A DNA stretch of 64,000 nucleotides from Arthrospiribacter ruber (GTDB lineage: Bacteria; Bacteroidota; Bacteroidia; Cytophagales; Cyclobacteriaceae): NCBI RefSeq assembly GCF_019343195.1, contig NZ_RPHB01000001.1, positions 620,001 through 684,000 on the forward strand. The letters run 5' to 3'. The position numbers were made by a program, and so were the translations under genes. Of the stretch, positions 28,108-37,103 are shown piece after piece. The notes under the pieces were generated by a model that saw only the letters and a list, made by a program, of their open reading frames with translations, did not search any database and was not told where the DNA came from. Position 1 is the first letter of the stretch, and each line of letters begins with the position of its first letter.

Positions 28108-29073
28108 TCACAATTTAATGGTTCTAAATGGCAATACCATATCCAAAATGGCCAGGCACATGGCTGCCAATAGAAAGTAGAAATATTTATTGGCTGATGC
28201 TTCGACCATCCGAGAACCGGTGACGGTACCTTCTACACGTTCTATTGCCTGAATGAGTTCAGGAATTTCCTGCACTTCATCCGAAAGTTCAAAATATTGG
28301 CCTTCCGTCTGAGAAGCTATCAGTTTCATGTTATCGGGTACAAGCCGGGTAATGGCAGGTTGATTTGTTTTTGGATCAATGATCAGACCATTTCCTCTTG
28401 GTATGGTACTGCCTTCATCCGTTCCTACACCCAAGGTAAAGACACGGATACCAGCATCATTTAAATCTGAAGTCAGTCCTCTGAAATTGTCTGCAAAATC
28501 CTCTCCATCTGAAATCAGAATAACAGAACGGGACTTATTTTCATTGTTTTCTTCTGCTTGGAATTTGCTCAGGGCCATGGCCAAAGGGGCGCTGATATCG
28601 GTGCCCTGTGCCGGTACAAGATAGGTGTTGAGCCCATCGAGATGCAATTGAAGTACATTTTGATCAAAGGTCAAAGGGCATTGGATAAATGCTTCGGAGC
28701 TGAAAATGATCAAACCGATTCTGTCCCCTGCAAACCTTTTTACCAAGTTTTTAAGTTCAAATTTTACCCGCTGCAATCTGCTCGGCCCAATATCCGTCGC
28801 ATTCATGGAGTGGGAGAGGTCTATAGCGATAAAAATATCGCGTCCTTCTTCTTTGATTTCTTTCATGGAAGTACCAATAGAAGGTCCTGCCAAAGCAATC
28901 AGGAAAAGTAGGAAATAGGTAGACCTTAACAGGAGTTTGAAAAACAACCTGTGTTTACTAACCTGTAATTTTTTGTTAATTCTGTAAAACCTGTATAAAT
29001 AGCCGGCATAAAGCAATGTGAAGATTATTGCCAACCAAATAAGGAGTGAGAAGTCCGGAAATGCCCAAATCAT
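28108..29073 (-). CDS. batB: VWA domain membrane protein (BatA/BatB type)
   Basis: 321-residue membrane-anchored von Willebrand A protein. Two N-terminal hydrophobic segments (about 8-26 and 50-70) precede a VWA domain with the MIDAS motif DLSHSMNATD (near 90), a TDIS (about 155) and ISDGEDFADN (near 185). A final helix (about 297-315) completes the topology seen in BatA/BatB. Bat proteins are reported to form a membrane complex needed for stress tolerance. Only this gene and the BatC-like gene are here; MoxR, DUF58, BatD and BatE are not in the window, so A versus B is not certain. Confidence 0.78.
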   Translation of the reverse strand: MIWAFPDFSLLIWLAIIFTLLYAGYLYRFYRINKKLQVSKHRLFFKLLLRSTYFLLFLIALAGPSIGTSMKEIKEEGRDIFIAIDLSHSMNATDIGPSRLQRVKFELKNLVKRFAGDRIGLIIFSSEAFIQCPLTFDQNVLQLHLDGLNTYLVPAQGTDISAPLAMALSKFQAEENNENKSRSVILISDGEDFADNFRGLTSDLNDAGIRVFTLGVGTDEGSTIPRGNGLIIDPKTNQPAITRLVPDNMKLIASQTEGQYFELSDEVQEIPELIQAIERVEGTVTGSRMVEASANKYFYFLLAAMCLAILDMVLPFRTIKL

Positions 29074-29175
29074 GGCCTGAAATTATAAAATAAAGATGAA
29101 AAGAAAAGGATTAAGAATTTATTGGACTAATTTTCAACAGCCAACGGTATAAATCCGTTAGGTAATCAAAATACA

Positions 29176-31578
29176 GTGAAAGTAATGCGTTTTTTATACC
29201 AGTTGGTAATTTTAATAGGGTGTTTTGTACAGAGTTTTTCGACATTGGCTCAACAGGACATTTTTCTTAAAGGTACAGTTTACGAATTTGAAAGCAATGA
29301 GCCCCTACCAGGAGCGAATGTTTATTGGGAATCAGCTCCGCAGCAGGGAGTCGTGACGGATATTGATGGGAATTTCTCCATCAAAGCCATCGGCTTGCCC
29401 TCCAAGCTTGTGATCAGCTTTGTAGGGTTCACAGAGACGATACGCCAGATTAATGAAAAGGATATCGCAAAAGATGTTAAATTTTTCCTTAGACCGGAAG
29501 AGCTTTCCCTGGAAGAAGTGATTATTCAAGAAAGAAGGCCTGATCAAAATGTCCAAAGTTTGGACATGGGCAAATCAGTAGTGCCCATACAGACTATAAA
29601 GAATATTCCGGCATTATTCGGAGAAGTGGACTTGCTGAGAAGTTTACAGCTATTGCCCGGCGTACAGACAGCAGGTGAAGGCACTACTGGACTTTTCGTA
29701 AGGGGAGGCTCTGCCGATCAAAACCTTGTTCAATTGGACGGTGCTCCAATTTACAACCCTTCACATTTTTTTGGTTTCTTTTCTGTGTTCAATCCTGATG
29801 CCTTGGAAGGGGTGGAGTTCTACAAAGGCGCTATTCCAGCGACTTTGGGAGGCCGGCTATCTTCGGTGATTGACGTATCACTGAAAGAAGGAAATTATCA
29901 AAAAATCAAAGGGGAGGGAGGTATCGGTACCATCAGTTCACGCTTGACTGTTGATGGCCCTTTGTTTTCAGATAAATCATCTTTTGTAATATCAGGAAGG
30001 CGTACCTATGCAGATGTATTTCTCAGACTTTCTCCTGACGAAAATCTCAACAGCAACAGCCTATACTTTTATGATCTTAGCGGGAAATTTACTTTCAAGA
30101 TCGGAGACAGAGACAAGCTTTCTTTTTCTTCCTATTATGGGTCGGATTTTTTGGGACTTTCTGCTCAATTTGGTTTTGGATGGGACAATTGGGTCAGCTC
30201 GGCAACCTGGAACCGAAACATCAACGACAATACTTTTTTTGATCTCAATGTATACCACAGCAGGTACAAGTACATGTTGAATTTTGTAGATGAAGACAAT
30301 GGGTTTGACTGGGACAATGTACTATCAGAGACCGGAGCAAGGGCTGAGTGGTCTTTCCTTCCCAATGAAAAAACCCAGATCAACTGGGGATTTCATTCCC
30401 AATTGTATCATTTTGCTCCCATAAACCTTGAACCGGCCCCTGGTTCGGCCATAGAGCCGATTTTGACCAATCCAAGAAATGGTTGGCAGAACAATGTGTT
30501 TTTCTCAGCGACCACAGACATTACTTCCCGTTTGCGTGCAGAGGCGGGATTGAGGTGGGGTGTTTACAATAGAGTAGGCAGGGGCGTACAATATATTTAT
30601 GAAGATCCCTTTCCCAATCCGGAATCCAATATCAGTGATACACTGAGTTTTTCGGGATTGGAAAATATGAAGTTTTATCAAGGATTGGAGCCCAGGGTGT
30701 CTTTTAGGTATTTGATGCAAGAAAATCTTTCCATAAAAGCTGCGTACAATAGAACCTTTCAGTACATTCAGGTTGCGACCAATAATTCAGCCGGACTTCC
30801 TTTGGACAGGTGGGTGCCTGCTGATGCTTTTATCCCTCCCATTAGAGCAGATCAAGTTTCCATAGGGGTTTTCAAAAACCTGAATAGGGACACTTGGGAG
30901 ATTTCCCTAGAAGGATATTACAAAGACTTTCAAAATCTGGTCGACCTAAGACAAGGGGCAAGTGTGATTTTGACCGACAATGTGGAAACAGAGCTCCTCA
31001 CAGGCAATGGATATGCCTATGGAATTGAATTTTTGGCAAGGAAAAACATAGGTAAAACTACAGGATGGTTGAGTTATACTTATTCGAGAACCTGGCGAAG
31101 AATTGAAGGTATCAGTGATGACAGATGGTACAATCCACGCTTTGACAGACCTCATGACCTTACTTTGGTGGTCAATCATGAATTTGATAAACGATGGTCT
31201 GCCGGTCTCACATTTATTTACACTACTGGACAAGCAGTAACCTTCCCAATAGGTTCTTATGAAATTGACAATCAAAGACTGCCCTTATATGGCAGTCAAA
31301 GAAATGCAGACCGCTTTCCGGATTATCACCGTATGGATGCCAGCGTCACCTGGAAAAACGCAGACAAAGGAAGAAAATGGAGAGGAAGCTGGAATTTCAG
31401 TATTTATAACCTGTATGGCAGAAAAAATCCATTTGCCTATCAGTTTACTGATATCATCAATGAGCAGATCAACTTTGACCCGGGAATGGGAGAAGAAATA
31501 TCCAGCCGCAGACCTGGAGTGGTAATGACATACCTTTTCACCTTTTTACCTGCTTTGACATATAACTTTCAGTTTTGA
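29176..31578 (+). CDS. TonB-dependent outer-membrane receptor with carboxypeptidase-D-like regulatory domain
   Basis: 800 residues: signal peptide (about 1-26), a CarboxypepD_reg-like beta domain (about 28-110, GTVYEFESNEPLPGANVYW), a plug with LFVRGGSADQNLVQLDGAPI and FYKGAIPATLGGRLSSVIDV (about 125-240), then a 22-strand-type barrel ending in an aromatic TYNFQF. It is short for a TonB receptor and is followed at 2 nt by a DUF4249-like lipoprotein, a combination recurrent in Bacteroidota. The substrate is unknown. It is transcribed divergently from the Bat pair across a 102-bp gap. Confidence 0.88.
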   Translation: MKVMRFLYQLVILIGCFVQSFSTLAQQDIFLKGTVYEFESNEPLPGANVYWESAPQQGVVTDIDGNFSIKAIGLPSKLVISFVGFTETIRQINEKDIAKDVKFFLRPEELSLEEVIIQERRPDQNVQSLDMGKSVVPIQTIKNIPALFGEVDLLRSLQLLPGVQTAGEGTTGLFVRGGSADQNLVQLDGAPIYNPSHFFGFFSVFNPDALEGVEFYKGAIPATLGGRLSSVIDVSLKEGNYQKIKGEGGIGTISSRLTVDGPLFSDKSSFVISGRRTYADVFLRLSPDENLNSNSLYFYDLSGKFTFKIGDRDKLSFSSYYGSDFLGLSAQFGFGWDNWVSSATWNRNINDNTFFDLNVYHSRYKYMLNFVDEDNGFDWDNVLSETGARAEWSFLPNEKTQINWGFHSQLYHFAPINLEPAPGSAIEPILTNPRNGWQNNVFFSATTDITSRLRAEAGLRWGVYNRVGRGVQYIYEDPFPNPESNISDTLSFSGLENMKFYQGLEPRVSFRYLMQENLSIKAAYNRTFQYIQVATNNSAGLPLDRWVPADAFIPPIRADQVSIGVFKNLNRDTWEISLEGYYKDFQNLVDLRQGASVILTDNVETELLTGNGYAYGIEFLARKNIGKTTGWLSYTYSRTWRRIEGISDDRWYNPRFDRPHDLTLVVNHEFDKRWSAGLTFIYTTGQAVTFPIGSYEIDNQRLPLYGSQRNADRFPDYHRMDASVTWKNADKGRKWRGSWNFSIYNLYGRKNPFAYQFTDIINEQINFDPGMGEEISSRRPGVVMTYLFTFLPALTYNFQF

Positions 31579-31580
31579 TC

Positions 31581-32414
31581 ATGAAATACCGATTGTACAT
31601 AGCTTTGATTATATCGACAGTCTTGTTTTCCTGTCAGGAAGAAGTATTTATTGACCTTAGGACCACTGACAGGAAACCGGTAATAGAGGCATTTTGGACG
31701 GATAATGGAGCAGTCAATTTCGTGAAAGTCTCTTATTCAAAAGACTATTATGATGAGGAGCCCAATGAGATCGTGGAAGACGCCCAAGTTTCTGTGACCA
31801 ATGTCAATACTGGGATTTCCATAGATTTTAGGTTTTCTGCACAATCTGGCCGTTATCTACCAATCAACAATTTTGGTGGAAGAGTGGGGGAGAGCTACGA
31901 ACTCAATGTCATCGTAGGTGATAGTGAATACAAATCAACGGGAACGATGTTGGCACCGCCCACTTTGGATAGTGTGAAGTACGAGTTCAAAGATGCAAGG
32001 GTATTCAGGGAAGAAGGCTATTACATTACAGTATATGGAGATATTCCATTTAGAGATAATAACTTCTACAGGATCAGGCTGGTAAGAAACGATACCTTAC
32101 TCAACAATAGAAATGATTACCTGCTTTTTGATGATACTTTTGGAACATCGATTCTAAACAGAGGGTTTGAGTTAGGTGGCTTTCCCTTCAGAGCCAATGA
32201 TAGGGTAAGGTTGGAATTGTTTAGGCTCAATCGGGATGCTTATAATTATCTCAACCAACTGGTGGGATTATTATTTAATGATGGGGGACTATTTAGTCCA
32301 CCACCTCAAAATCCGGCTTCAAACATCAGGTTAGTCAGAGGAGATACTGAAGCATTGGGTTATTTTATGGTAAGTCCTTTTCTATCTACTTCGGTGTTTA
32401 TAGAACCCGAGTGA
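31581..32414 (+). CDS. DUF4249-like outer-membrane lipoprotein
   Basis: Predicted lipoprotein: the ATG at 31581 gives MKYRLYIALIISTVLFSC, with lipobox Cys18. The body is beta-rich, including FIDLRTTDRKPVIEAFW, typical of the DUF4249 family encoded next to TonB receptors. It starts 2 nt after the receptor stop; a TTG at 31575 in frame is a less likely start. Presumably it is a surface or periplasmic partner of the receptor, but its ligand is unknown. Confidence 0.8.
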   Translation: MKYRLYIALIISTVLFSCQEEVFIDLRTTDRKPVIEAFWTDNGAVNFVKVSYSKDYYDEEPNEIVEDAQVSVTNVNTGISIDFRFSAQSGRYLPINNFGGRVGESYELNVIVGDSEYKSTGTMLAPPTLDSVKYEFKDARVFREEGYYITVYGDIPFRDNNFYRIRLVRNDTLLNNRNDYLLFDDTFGTSILNRGFELGGFPFRANDRVRLELFRLNRDAYNYLNQLVGLLFNDGGLFSPPPQNPASNIRLVRGDTEALGYFMVSPFLSTSVFIEPE

Positions 32415-32452
32415 TTTTTCAAATAGATGCAAGGGGTTATGGGGCAATTGCG

Positions 32453-32460
32453 TAGTTTTG
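32453..32460 (+). promoter_or_regulatory. Candidate -7 element for the THUMP methyltransferase gene
   Basis: TAGTTTTG fits the Bacteroidota -7 consensus TAnnTTTG, only 4 nt before the ATG at 32465, so a transcript would be leaderless or nearly so. No clear TTG was found at the -33 position, so this is tentative. Confidence 0.3.
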
Positions 32461-32464
32461 CCCT

Positions 32465-33622
32465 ATGATTGATTTCGATAAAAAAGGAAAAGTGGTGGTG
32501 ACCTGTAAAGACAGGTTTGCTCCCTATTTGGAAAAGGAGATTTTGGACCTTGGATTCATGCCTGTGGCAGTGGAAAGAACATTTGTTGAGCTGGAAGCTT
32601 CACTCAATGATTGTATCTCGCTCAACCTTCATTTACGTATAGCCAGCCATGTACTTTATGAAATCAAATCATTTTACTTACATAAGGCGGATGATATTTA
32701 CAGAAGGGTCAAGACGATCCCATGGGAAGACTATATCAATGAAAGCGCTTACTTTTCTGTGATTTCCACGGTTGACAATCCTTCTGTGGACAATCCCTTA
32801 TTTGTGAATGTTAGGATAAAGGATGCCATTGTGGATCGTTTTAGAGAAGCCTCAGGTGTTAGGCCGGATTCCGGATCTGAATTACAAGGGGCAGTTTTCC
32901 AGATGTTTTGGAAGGATACCCAGGCCACCTTGTATATCAATACCTCTGGTGAGACATTGGCCAAACATGGCTATAGAAAGATCCCCGGAGATGCGCCTAT
33001 GCTGGAAGCTTTGGCGGCAGCTACCATCTATGCCAGCGGATGGGACAAGAGTAGTCCATTTATAAACCCAATGTGTGGCTCAGGAACTTTGGCCATTGAA
33101 GCGGCTCTGATTGCCACAGATAGGTTTCCGGGTTGGTTTAGGGACCATTATGCCTTTATGCATATCCTTGGATATGATGAGGAGATTTACCAGAAGATCC
33201 GAGCGAAAATGGAGAGAAAAGTTTTTGTAAATCCTTCCCTTAAAATCATCGCTTCTGATATCAGCATGCAGGCCGTGTTGTATTCTAAGGAAAATGCTGA
33301 GACAGCAGGAGTAGCAGATATCATTGAATTTGAACAATGTGATTTTGCAGATACTCCTATTCCTGAGGGAAAAGAAGGTGTTGTGTTTTTTAATCCTGAG
33401 TATGGAGAAAGATTAGGGGAGGAAAACGAGTTGCCGGAGACATATCAAAGAATGGGTGATTTTATGAAACAAAAATGCCCTGGTTATACGGGCTTTGTGT
33501 TTACAGGCAATCTCCCATTGGCCAAAAAAATAGGCTTGAGAACATCCCAAAGGATAGAATTTTATAATGGTACGATAGATTGCAGGCTGTTGAAGTATGA
33601 GCTGTTTCGGGGAAAGAGATAA
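32465..33622 (+). CDS. THUMP-domain class I SAM-dependent RNA methyltransferase (RlmL N-half-like)
   Basis: 385 residues. An N-terminal ferredoxin-like/THUMP RNA-binding part (about 1-160) precedes a Rossmann methyltransferase. The latter has FINPMCGSGTLAIEAALIA (about 200) for SAM binding and FFNPEYGERLG (about 305) as the catalytic loop, related to NPPYGERL of E. coli RlmL. By homology it would make N2-methylguanine in 23S rRNA; the exact target nucleotide is inferred. E. coli RlmL is a fusion with RlmK, while this is the stand-alone form. Confidence 0.85.
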   Translation: MIDFDKKGKVVVTCKDRFAPYLEKEILDLGFMPVAVERTFVELEASLNDCISLNLHLRIASHVLYEIKSFYLHKADDIYRRVKTIPWEDYINESAYFSVISTVDNPSVDNPLFVNVRIKDAIVDRFREASGVRPDSGSELQGAVFQMFWKDTQATLYINTSGETLAKHGYRKIPGDAPMLEALAAATIYASGWDKSSPFINPMCGSGTLAIEAALIATDRFPGWFRDHYAFMHILGYDEEIYQKIRAKMERKVFVNPSLKIIASDISMQAVLYSKENAETAGVADIIEFEQCDFADTPIPEGKEGVVFFNPEYGERLGEENELPETYQRMGDFMKQKCPGYTGFVFTGNLPLAKKIGLRTSQRIEFYNGTIDCRLLKYELFRGKR

Positions 33623-33931
33623 GTGAGACTGGAGATGTGAGAAAAGAGAGATGAGGCTTGAGATGTGAGAATTGAGATAGCGTAAGGAACTATAGTAACG
33701 ATTGGCTTCGGTGGTCTGTGGACTTGTTGAAGTACGAAGTACCAAGTACAATGTACAAAGAAGGGTTATAAGTAACTTTAGTAATCATATACTTAGGTGG
33801 TCTGTCGATTGCCGCCTACATTCAGCAAAGCTCTCTATCCACTACACGGCATTAATTTTTAACTATTAACTTCTTACTATTTACAATTCACTATCCACTA
33901 ATCACTATTATCTAATCCTCATTAGCCAAAT
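33623..33931. repeat. Intergenic repeat region related to that at 27.0-27.2 kb
   Basis: It starts with GAGATGTGAG-type iterations (33633-33680). The core AAGGAACTATAGTAAC follows at about 33684-33699, then GGCTTCGGTGGTCTGT. A degenerate second copy at 33769-33830 contains ACTTTAGTAATC and GGTGGTCTGTCGATTGCCGCCT. AAGTAC-type short repeats and CACTAT-rich sequence complete it. No coding sequence is apparent. Confidence 0.7.
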
Positions 33932-33969
33932 AAAAAAAGCCGGATGAAAATCCGGCATTTTTTTTTTTA
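33932..33969 (-). terminator. Rho-independent terminator after the M28 peptidase gene
   Basis: GCCGGAT (33939-33945) pairs with ATCCGGC (33950-33956) with A/T tracts on both sides, so it could work in both directions. It lies immediately after the minus-strand peptidase stop. Confidence 0.85.
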
Positions 33970-36066
33970 GATTTTTGAAGCAAGGGCTTCCATTTTCTTT
34001 TTAAGGTCCTGAATGGCCGCTGAGTAGCGCTCATCCCATTCTTCTAATTTTTCGCTTGATTTGAGTTCGATTTCATATTGTATCCCTGGAAGTACCCAAG
34101 AAGCATATCCGCTAAAAGGATCTGTAGAGGCATAAAGAGACCTGTACCAATCTCCAAAATACATGCCTTTAGGATCGATAAAGCTTTTTTCCAAGGTCAT
34201 CAGATCCTTGTTGATGGATCTGGCTTTTTTGGCATCAAGTGCACCGGATGCCAGAGCTGATTCAATTTTTGATTCGAGGTTTTCAGATGCTGATTTTAGC
34301 TCTTCAATGGCTTTTACTGATTTGGTGAAACCTGCAAATTCTTTTTCAAATCCTTTTACCTGCTTTTCTGCACTTTCAAAATGGGTTTGCAAATCCTTGG
34401 CATACCTGCTCAACTGATAAGGGATTAGATCTGCATTTGCCAATCTCAAAGCCATGATTCCAATTACCTGCTCTACAGTACCGCCCATTTTCCATGTTGG
34501 GTCAGCGAAGTTTTCATAGAAATAGAGATCGTCATAGTTGGTATGGTATAGGGTAGGTCCACCCGCACCAGCATTGATAGAAGGTATACCTACATGCATA
34601 TAGAAGGCAATGTGGTCTGATCCCCCTCCTAAATTTCCGATATTTGGCTCCTCATTGCCCCTAGCCCAAACCTCATAAACGGTTTTGGAAGAGTCCGGAT
34701 AGGCTACTTCTTTTGCTGCGTCCATCATGATTTTTTTCATTGATGGTGAGGCAGATCCTCCAAAGTGCCGTCCTGCCACAGCTGCATCAAGGTTGATATA
34801 TGCCACAGCTTTTGCTCCGAGTTCCTCTCTTAACTGCTCTACCCATTCTGTGGATCCTATTACCCCATGTTCCTCGGCATCCCAATGTGCGATCATAATT
34901 GATCTTCCAGGTTTATTGCCCTGCTCTGCCATTTTGCCCAAAGTCTCTGCCATACTCAAAAGCATGGCAGTTCCTGAATTAGGATCTGTGGAACCAAATG
35001 ACCAAGCATCAAAATGACAACCTAAGATCACCCATTCGTCTGGATTGGTTTCGCCTTTTAACGTGCCTATCACATTGTTTGCCCTGACATAACCCCTTTC
35101 TTGATCGACCATCAACCTGACCAGAAGTTCTTCTCCACCATCATACCTGTAGGTATAAGGCAGACCACCCTGCCAGTCTCCTGATACAGGTTTTCCTTTC
35201 ATCCTGGAAAAAATCTCTTTTGCAGATCCATAAGGTATTGGCGTTACAGGAATGGTGTGGAGTCCAGCTTCTTCTGGAGTGATTCTTTTTACTTTTGTTT
35301 TACCATCTAAGGGTAATGCCGGTTCAAAAGGTGTCAGCGCATCTCCGGTCCATGGAGCGGTGAGCAAGGACCCTCTTTGTATTGAACTTTCATTGTAATA
35401 GAGGCCATCAGGATAAACCAGGCCTTTCATGTATCCGGCATCTCCGGGGTCTGTATAGATTATCAAGCCGGCAGCTCCATACTCTTCAGCAAACTTGGCT
35501 TTATATCCACGGAAGTTGGCGCCATACCTGGCAATGGCGATTTTACCTTTTACATCAATCCCCTCTTTTTTGAGTTTCTCAAAATCTGCTTTGGTGCCAT
35601 AGTTGACATAAACAACTTCTGCGGTCACATCACCACTTCCGGAAAATGCATTCCAGCCTTTTTTCAGATCCGGATGCAAAGAGTAGGGGTTGTCAGGCAA
35701 TACGTATTCTTGTTGGTTGAGGGGCTGTCTTATAGGTGTCACTAATTCTACGGCAGATTCACCCTGGCCAATGGTAAGATACACGTCATAAGGGTAGATT
35801 TTCACATCCCAACCTGCTTTCTTCATGGATTCAGCCATGTAATCTTTTACCTTATCATTTGCAGTACTTCCTGCCGGGTGTGGATCAGAAGTGATGGCTT
35901 CTAGGTGGGTTTTGAACCTGCCAAAGTCTACAGATTCCTTGAATTTGGTTTCTACTGATTTTTGCTTGTCTTCACTTGACTTTGCAAAACCATCTATACT
36001 TTGAGCAAAAGAAGTGGTACTGAGCAAAATACCAAGTGTACATGAGGATAATAGATGTTTGATCAT
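33967..36066 (-). CDS. Secreted M28-family metallopeptidase (glutamate carboxypeptidase II-like)
   Basis: 699 residues with a signal peptide (about 1-21). A PA (protease-associated) insert (about 120-260) is followed by the M28 zinc peptidase domain. Metal and catalytic residues sit in GCHFDAWSFGSTDPNSGTAM (His and Asp), HWDAEEHGVIGS (the general-base Glu pair) and SDHIAFYMHVGIPS. The C-terminal about 150 residues are helical, like the dimerisation domain of PSMA-type enzymes. It probably removes C-terminal residues from peptides in the periplasm. Confidence 0.88.
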   Translation of the reverse strand: MIKHLLSSCTLGILLSTTSFAQSIDGFAKSSEDKQKSVETKFKESVDFGRFKTHLEAITSDPHPAGSTANDKVKDYMAESMKKAGWDVKIYPYDVYLTIGQGESAVELVTPIRQPLNQQEYVLPDNPYSLHPDLKKGWNAFSGSGDVTAEVVYVNYGTKADFEKLKKEGIDVKGKIAIARYGANFRGYKAKFAEEYGAAGLIIYTDPGDAGYMKGLVYPDGLYYNESSIQRGSLLTAPWTGDALTPFEPALPLDGKTKVKRITPEEAGLHTIPVTPIPYGSAKEIFSRMKGKPVSGDWQGGLPYTYRYDGGEELLVRLMVDQERGYVRANNVIGTLKGETNPDEWVILGCHFDAWSFGSTDPNSGTAMLLSMAETLGKMAEQGNKPGRSIMIAHWDAEEHGVIGSTEWVEQLREELGAKAVAYINLDAAVAGRHFGGSASPSMKKIMMDAAKEVAYPDSSKTVYEVWARGNEEPNIGNLGGGSDHIAFYMHVGIPSINAGAGGPTLYHTNYDDLYFYENFADPTWKMGGTVEQVIGIMALRLANADLIPYQLSRYAKDLQTHFESAEKQVKGFEKEFAGFTKSVKAIEELKSASENLESKIESALASGALDAKKARSINKDLMTLEKSFIDPKGMYFGDWYRSLYASTDPFSGYASWVLPGIQYEIELKSSEKLEEWDERYSAAIQDLKKKMEALASKI

Positions 36067-36146
36067 ATATTCTTAAAGGTTGGTCATGTTGTATTACAAA
36101 TATATCCATTCACCAAAGTGGCAATGATCTTAATTTTTGAATGGTG

Positions 36147-36154
36147 TATTTTTG
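36147..36154 (+). promoter_or_regulatory. Candidate -7 element for the Nudix-HTH gene
   Basis: TATTTTTG matches TAnnTTTG, 55 nt before the ATG. No -33 TTG at the expected distance was found. Confidence 0.3.
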
Positions 36155-36209
36155 TTTTGATTAGTAATTTTAAATATTCTGCTTTTAATTAGAGCCTCAA
36201 TTTCAGGAA

Positions 36210-36965
36210 ATGTCGGAAAAAAATAAAAAAAGCGGAGCAGATGATAGTTTAGATGTCATCCCCCAGTTAAGTTTGGATTGTGTTATTTTTGGATTTCACG
36301 ACAGTACATTGAAAGTGCTGCTTCTGAAATGGAAAGGGTTGGAAGAGTATAGCTTGCCAGGCGGCTTTGTCAAACAAGATGAATCCGTAGATGATGCCGC
36401 AGTAAGGGTTCTTAAAGAGCGTACTGGACTGGATAAGATATTTTTGAGACAGTTTCATACTTTCGGAAAGGTCAAAAGGTACGATAATCTGGCTTTACAG
36501 AAGAAATTGTCCCACATGTTGGATGAGGAGGTTTTTCAGGAAAGAGTAGTGTCTATAGGCTATTATGCCTTGGTAGATTATGAAAAGGTGTTCCCCAATC
36601 CTGACAAGTTTACAGATAAATGCGAGTGGTATGACCTCATAGATGTTCCTGAATTACTTTTTGATCATAATGACATTCTGAACAAAGGCTTAAAGGCACT
36701 TCGGCTAGAATTGAGTTTTCAGCCAATAGGACTTAATCTCTTGCCGGAAAAATTTACCATGCCGGATATGCAGCGCATGTACGAGGCAATTTTGGATAAA
36801 AAAATTGACCCAAGGAATTTTCAGAAAAAGATCCTAAAAACCGGAATTGTGATCCGCCTCAAAGAAGTCAAAAAAGGTGTAGCGCATAAATCACCCTATT
36901 TGTATAAATTTGATCAAAAGAGATATAAGGAGGTATTGGAAGACGGAGGATTGTTTTTTATCTGA
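36210..36965 (+). CDS. Nudix domain transcriptional regulator (NrtR/AraR-like)
   Basis: 251 residues. The Nudix fold spans about 20-150, and a winged-helix-like region about 165-251 (LPEKFTMPDMQRMYEAILDKK..., typical of NrtR-type regulators). The Nudix box GFVKQDESVDDAAVRVLKERTGL is degenerate: the RE of REUxEE is RV and the second catalytic Glu is Arg. It is therefore probably a ligand sensor, not a hydrolase. Bacteroidota relatives control sugar or NAD genes; the effector here is unknown. A palindrome directly after its stop may be a binding site. Confidence 0.8.
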   Translation: MSEKNKKSGADDSLDVIPQLSLDCVIFGFHDSTLKVLLLKWKGLEEYSLPGGFVKQDESVDDAAVRVLKERTGLDKIFLRQFHTFGKVKRYDNLALQKKLSHMLDEEVFQERVVSIGYYALVDYEKVFPNPDKFTDKCEWYDLIDVPELLFDHNDILNKGLKALRLELSFQPIGLNLLPEKFTMPDMQRMYEAILDKKIDPRNFQKKILKTGIVIRLKEVKKGVAHKSPYLYKFDQKRYKEVLEDGGLFFI

Positions 36966-36985
36966 TTTGTTCGAATACGAACAAA
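36966..36985. promoter_or_regulatory. Perfect palindrome between the Nudix regulator and the DUF4097-like gene
   Basis: TTTGTTCG-AATA-CGAACAAA, 8-bp perfect arms, starting at the base after the Nudix regulator stop and 118 nt before the next start. The U-tract expected of a terminator is absent on either strand. It may be an operator for the adjacent regulator or a weak terminator. Confidence 0.4.
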
Positions 36986-37103
36986 AAACGTACAGTATGT
37001 AGCAGTTGCTATTGAGTTATCGCGCATTTTGAGCATTGTGAGGCCTTTTTTTCAACTGGCATAAAACTCGTATACTTTGTAGACACACATCAATTCAAAA
37101 ACT

